The position numbers were made by a program, and so were the translations under genes. Positions 61,778 through 64,000 of a DNA stretch of 64,000 nucleotides are shown piece after piece. Where the stretch lies: assembly GCA_023411225.1 (NCBI GenBank), contig JAEYPA010000108.1:5650-69649 (forward strand), given 5' to 3'. Origin of the DNA: Bacillota bacterium. GTDB taxonomy: Bacteria; Bacillota; Clostridia; Lachnospirales; Lachnospiraceae. The notes below the pieces were generated by a model. That model saw only the letters and a list, made by a program, of their open reading frames with translations. It was not told the origin of the DNA and did no database searches. Numbering within the stretch: position 1 is the stretch's first letter; every line of letters begins with the position of its first letter.

Positions 61778-64000
61778 TTACTTACCGTAGTAAGCTTTTA
61801 GGTAAATTGCTTTGATTTCCTTCATTAAAGGATATCTTGGATTAGCTCCTGTACATTGATCATCAAATGCCTGCTCTACCATATCATCTAAAGTATCTAA
61901 GAAGTATTTCTCATCTACTCCATATTCTTTAATGGTCTTCTTAATTCCAACACGTTCTTTAAGAGCCTCTATTTCTTTAATAAAGTTTTCTAATTTCTCT
62001 TGATCATTCTTTCCCTTAATTCCTAAGAAATCTGCGCATTCCGCATATCTCTCCAAGCAATGTGGATATTGATACTGAGAGAAGGTACCCATCTTTGTTG
62101 GAACATCAACAGCATTAAATCTCATTACTTCTGTAATTAAGATAGCATTAGCAACACCATGTGGAAGGTGATGGAAAGCTCCTAATTTATGTGCCATAGA
62201 ATGACATATTCCTAAGAATGCGTTGGCAAAGGCCATACCTGCTAAAGTAGATGCATCAGCCATTTTCTCTCTGGCTATTGGATCTGCAGCTCCATTTTCA
62301 TATGCACTTGGTAGATACTTAAAGATGTTCTTCATAGCTTTTAATGCAAGGCCATCCGTATAGTCAGTAGCCATAATGGATGCGTATGCTTCAAGAGCGT
62401 GAGTTAAAGCATCGATACCTGACGCACTTGTCAGACCTTTAGGTTGGTTCATCATCAAGTCAGCATCAACAATTGCCATCTTAGGAAGTAATTCGTAATC
62501 TGCTAATGGGTATTTGGTTCCGCTCTTCTCATCTGTAATAACTGCAAATGGGGTTACCTCAGAACCTGTACCTGATGAAGTTGGTACCGCGATGAAGTAT
62601 GCTTTCTCACCCATCTTAGGGAAGGTGTAAACACGCTTTCTGATATCCATAAATCGCATAGCCATATCCATAAAATCTACTTCTGGGTGCTCATACATAA
62701 CCCACATAATCTTTGCTGCATCCATGGCTGATCCACCACCGACTGCAATAATGCAATCTGGTTCAAAGCTTTTCATAGCCTTAGTTCCTTCCACCGCACA
62801 TGCTAATGTTGGGTCTGGAGCTACATCATAGAATGTGGTATGCTGGATTCCCATACTATCCAATTGATCTGTTACCACCTTAGTATAACCATTCTTATAT
62901 AGGAAGCTATCTGTAACAATAAACACTTTCTTTTTATTTAATACATTCTTTAACTCAGCAAGTGCTACAGGTAAACAGCCTTTTTTAAAATAAACCTTTT
63001 CAGGAGCTCTAAACCAAAGCATATTTTCTCTCCTCTCAGCGACTGTCTTTATATTAATTAAATGTTTTACTCCAACATTTTCTGATACTGAATTGCCACC
63101 CCAGAAACCACAACCTAATGTAAGAGATGGAGCTAATTTGAAATTATAAAGGTCACCTATACCACCTTGAGCGGAAGGGGTATTAATAAGAATTCTACAG
63201 GTCTTCATAGCATCTCTAAACTTTTCTACTTTTTCTTGACCAGTCCCTACGTTAATATAAAGAGAAGAAGTGTGACCATATCCACCGTCTGCTACGAGAC
63301 GTTCTGCTTTTGCTATTGCATCGTCAAATGATTTTGCTTTATACATTGCCAGTACTGGAGAGAGCTTTTCATGTGCAAATTCTTCATCCAATTCTACACT
63401 TTCAACTTCACCTATTAAAATCTTTGCAGTTTCAGGTACTTCAAAACCAGCTAGAGCTGCAATATTGTAAGCACTCTGACCAACAATCTTCGCATTTAAT
63501 GCCCCATTGATTAAGATTGTCTTTCTTAACTTCTCTGTCTCCTCAGGAGAACATACATGACAACCTCTTGCTATAAACTCCTTCTTAACCTGGTCATATA
63601 TCTTATCACTAACAATTACAGATTGCTCAGAAGAACAAATCATACCATTGTCAAATGTTTTAGAATGTATAATAGAGCTGACAGCCAACAAGACATCTGC
63701 AGTTTCATCGATAATGGCTGGAGTATTACCCGCACCTACACCTAATGCCGGCTTTCCAGAAGAATAAGCTGACTTAACCATACCTGGACCACCAGTTGCA
63801 AGAATAATATCTGCATTCTTCATAATTTCATTGGTCATTTCTAGGCTAGGTATATCAATCCATCCAACGATTCCCTTAGGTGCTCCTGCTTCTACTGCTG
63901 CATCAAGTACAACTTTTGCAGCTGCAATTGTAGATTTCTTTGCTCTTGGATGCGGACTAATAATGATTCCATTTCTAGTCTTTAAAGAAATTAAGATTTT
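61778..64000 (-). CDS. adhE: Bifunctional acetaldehyde-CoA/alcohol dehydrogenase, 5' end outside the window
   Basis: 740 residues visible of about 870. The frame stays open to 64000 and reads as AdhE (ISPHPRAKK, GAPKGIVGWIDIPS), so the ATG at 63836-63838 is internal. Aldehyde dehydrogenase part: catalytic Cys in FDNGMICSSEQS; alcohol dehydrogenase part: GGGSAMDAAK and the iron site CHSMAHKLGAFHHLPHG. Makes ethanol from acetyl-CoA, recycling NADH in fermentation. AdhE usually forms filaments (spirosomes). Confidence 0.97.
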   Translation of the reverse strand, partial: KILISLKTRNGIIISPHPRAKKSTIAAAKVVLDAAVEAGAPKGIVGWIDIPSLEMTNEIMKNADIILATGGPGMVKSAYSSGKPALGVGAGNTPAIIDETADVLLAVSSIIHSKTFDNGMICSSEQSVIVSDKIYDQVKKEFIARGCHVCSPEETEKLRKTILINGALNAKIVGQSAYNIAALAGFEVPETAKILIGEVESVELDEEFAHEKLSPVLAMYKAKSFDDAIAKAERLVADGGYGHTSSLYINVGTGQEKVEKFRDAMKTCRILINTPSAQGGIGDLYNFKLAPSLTLGCGFWGGNSVSENVGVKHLINIKTVAERRENMLWFRAPEKVYFKKGCLPVALAELKNVLNKKKVFIVTDSFLYKNGYTKVVTDQLDSMGIQHTTFYDVAPDPTLACAVEGTKAMKSFEPDCIIAVGGGSAMDAAKIMWVMYEHPEVDFMDMAMRFMDIRKRVYTFPKMGEKAYFIAVPTSSGTGSEVTPFAVITDEKSGTKYPLADYELLPKMAIVDADLMMNQPKGLTSASGIDALTHALEAYASIMATDYTDGLALKAMKNIFKYLPSAYENGAADPIAREKMADASTLAGMAFANAFLGICHSMAHKLGAFHHLPHGVANAILITEVMRFNAVDVPTKMGTFSQYQYPHCLERYAECADFLGIKGKNDQEKLENFIKEIEALKERVGIKKTIKEYGVDEKYFLDTLDDMVEQAFDDQCTGANPRYPLMKEIKAIYLKAYYGK

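Noticed and set aside
63836..63838. ATG as the start of adhE
   Set aside because: The frame stays open upstream to the edge and reads as typical AdhE sequence, so the true start is outside the window.

Overview
The window looks like chromosomal DNA of an AT-rich, motile, endospore-forming anaerobic Firmicute, most likely a Lachnospiraceae-type Clostridium. Supporting this are two T-box leaders, BofA/YaaL sporulation genes, flagellin with FliS, a Gram-positive Tad/Flp pilus locus, a V-type ATPase operon, AdhE, and tRNA genes without an encoded CCA. No rRNA, CRISPR array, insertion sequence or clear prophage was seen.

Layout. 0-5.3 kb (minus strand): proS behind a proline T-box, an AI-2E-family membrane protein, a flavodoxin-like/SCP2 fusion and a rhomboid protease. 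5.4-16.4 kb (minus): a long Tad/Flp (type IVb) pilus operon that starts at a good promoter near 16.4 kb. It holds a prepilin peptidase, a TadZ-like protein with a degenerate P-loop, TadA/CpaF, TadB, TadC, Flp pilin, a large DUF5702 (TadG-like) protein, two TadE-like pseudopilins, a second prepilin peptidase and an FHA membrane protein. A 22-bp-stem hairpin sits inside the operon. 16.5-22.4 kb: bofA and yaaL (divergent), then a flagellar unit (DUF6240 protein with a FliK-like tail, flagellin, FliS) behind a sigma-28-like promoter.

22.5-33 kb: dtd, an orphan gene, a tryptophan T-box upstream of a lone TrpB2-type tryptophan synthase beta chain, a MecA-like class B penicillin-binding protein, a 60-aa protein, a GNAT acetyltransferase, a triple-S1 protein, a lipoprotein, and a small alarmone synthetase paired with a coiled-coil membrane protein. 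33-42.2 kb (minus): a MoxR-DUF58-transglutaminase cluster running into an OmpR-type two-component system, and a DUF3006/ComEC-like metallo-beta-lactamase lipoprotein pair. 42.2-45.1 kb: tRNA-Lys, a second AI-2E-family protein, thioredoxin, an overlooked 45-aa protein and TrmB.

45.5-54.1 kb (plus): a complete nine-gene V-type ATPase operon (G/H-C-I-K-F-E-A-B-D). 54.2-64 kb: a D,D-carboxypeptidase, a DEDDh exonuclease, a PadR/HAAS regulatory pair, tRNA-Arg, a DUF3881 protein, an HD-GYP phosphodiesterase, an APH-fold kinase and a 5'-truncated adhE that runs off the right edge.

Nothing in the window is certain to be a new system. The best candidates for undescribed biology are the Tad locus (a pseudopilin with two zinc-finger-like tails, an intercistronic hairpin, FHA and rhomboid neighbours), the DUF6240 protein in the flagellin operon, and the alarmone synthetase/coiled-coil membrane protein pair. 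All functions are inferred from reading motifs by eye; no database search was run.
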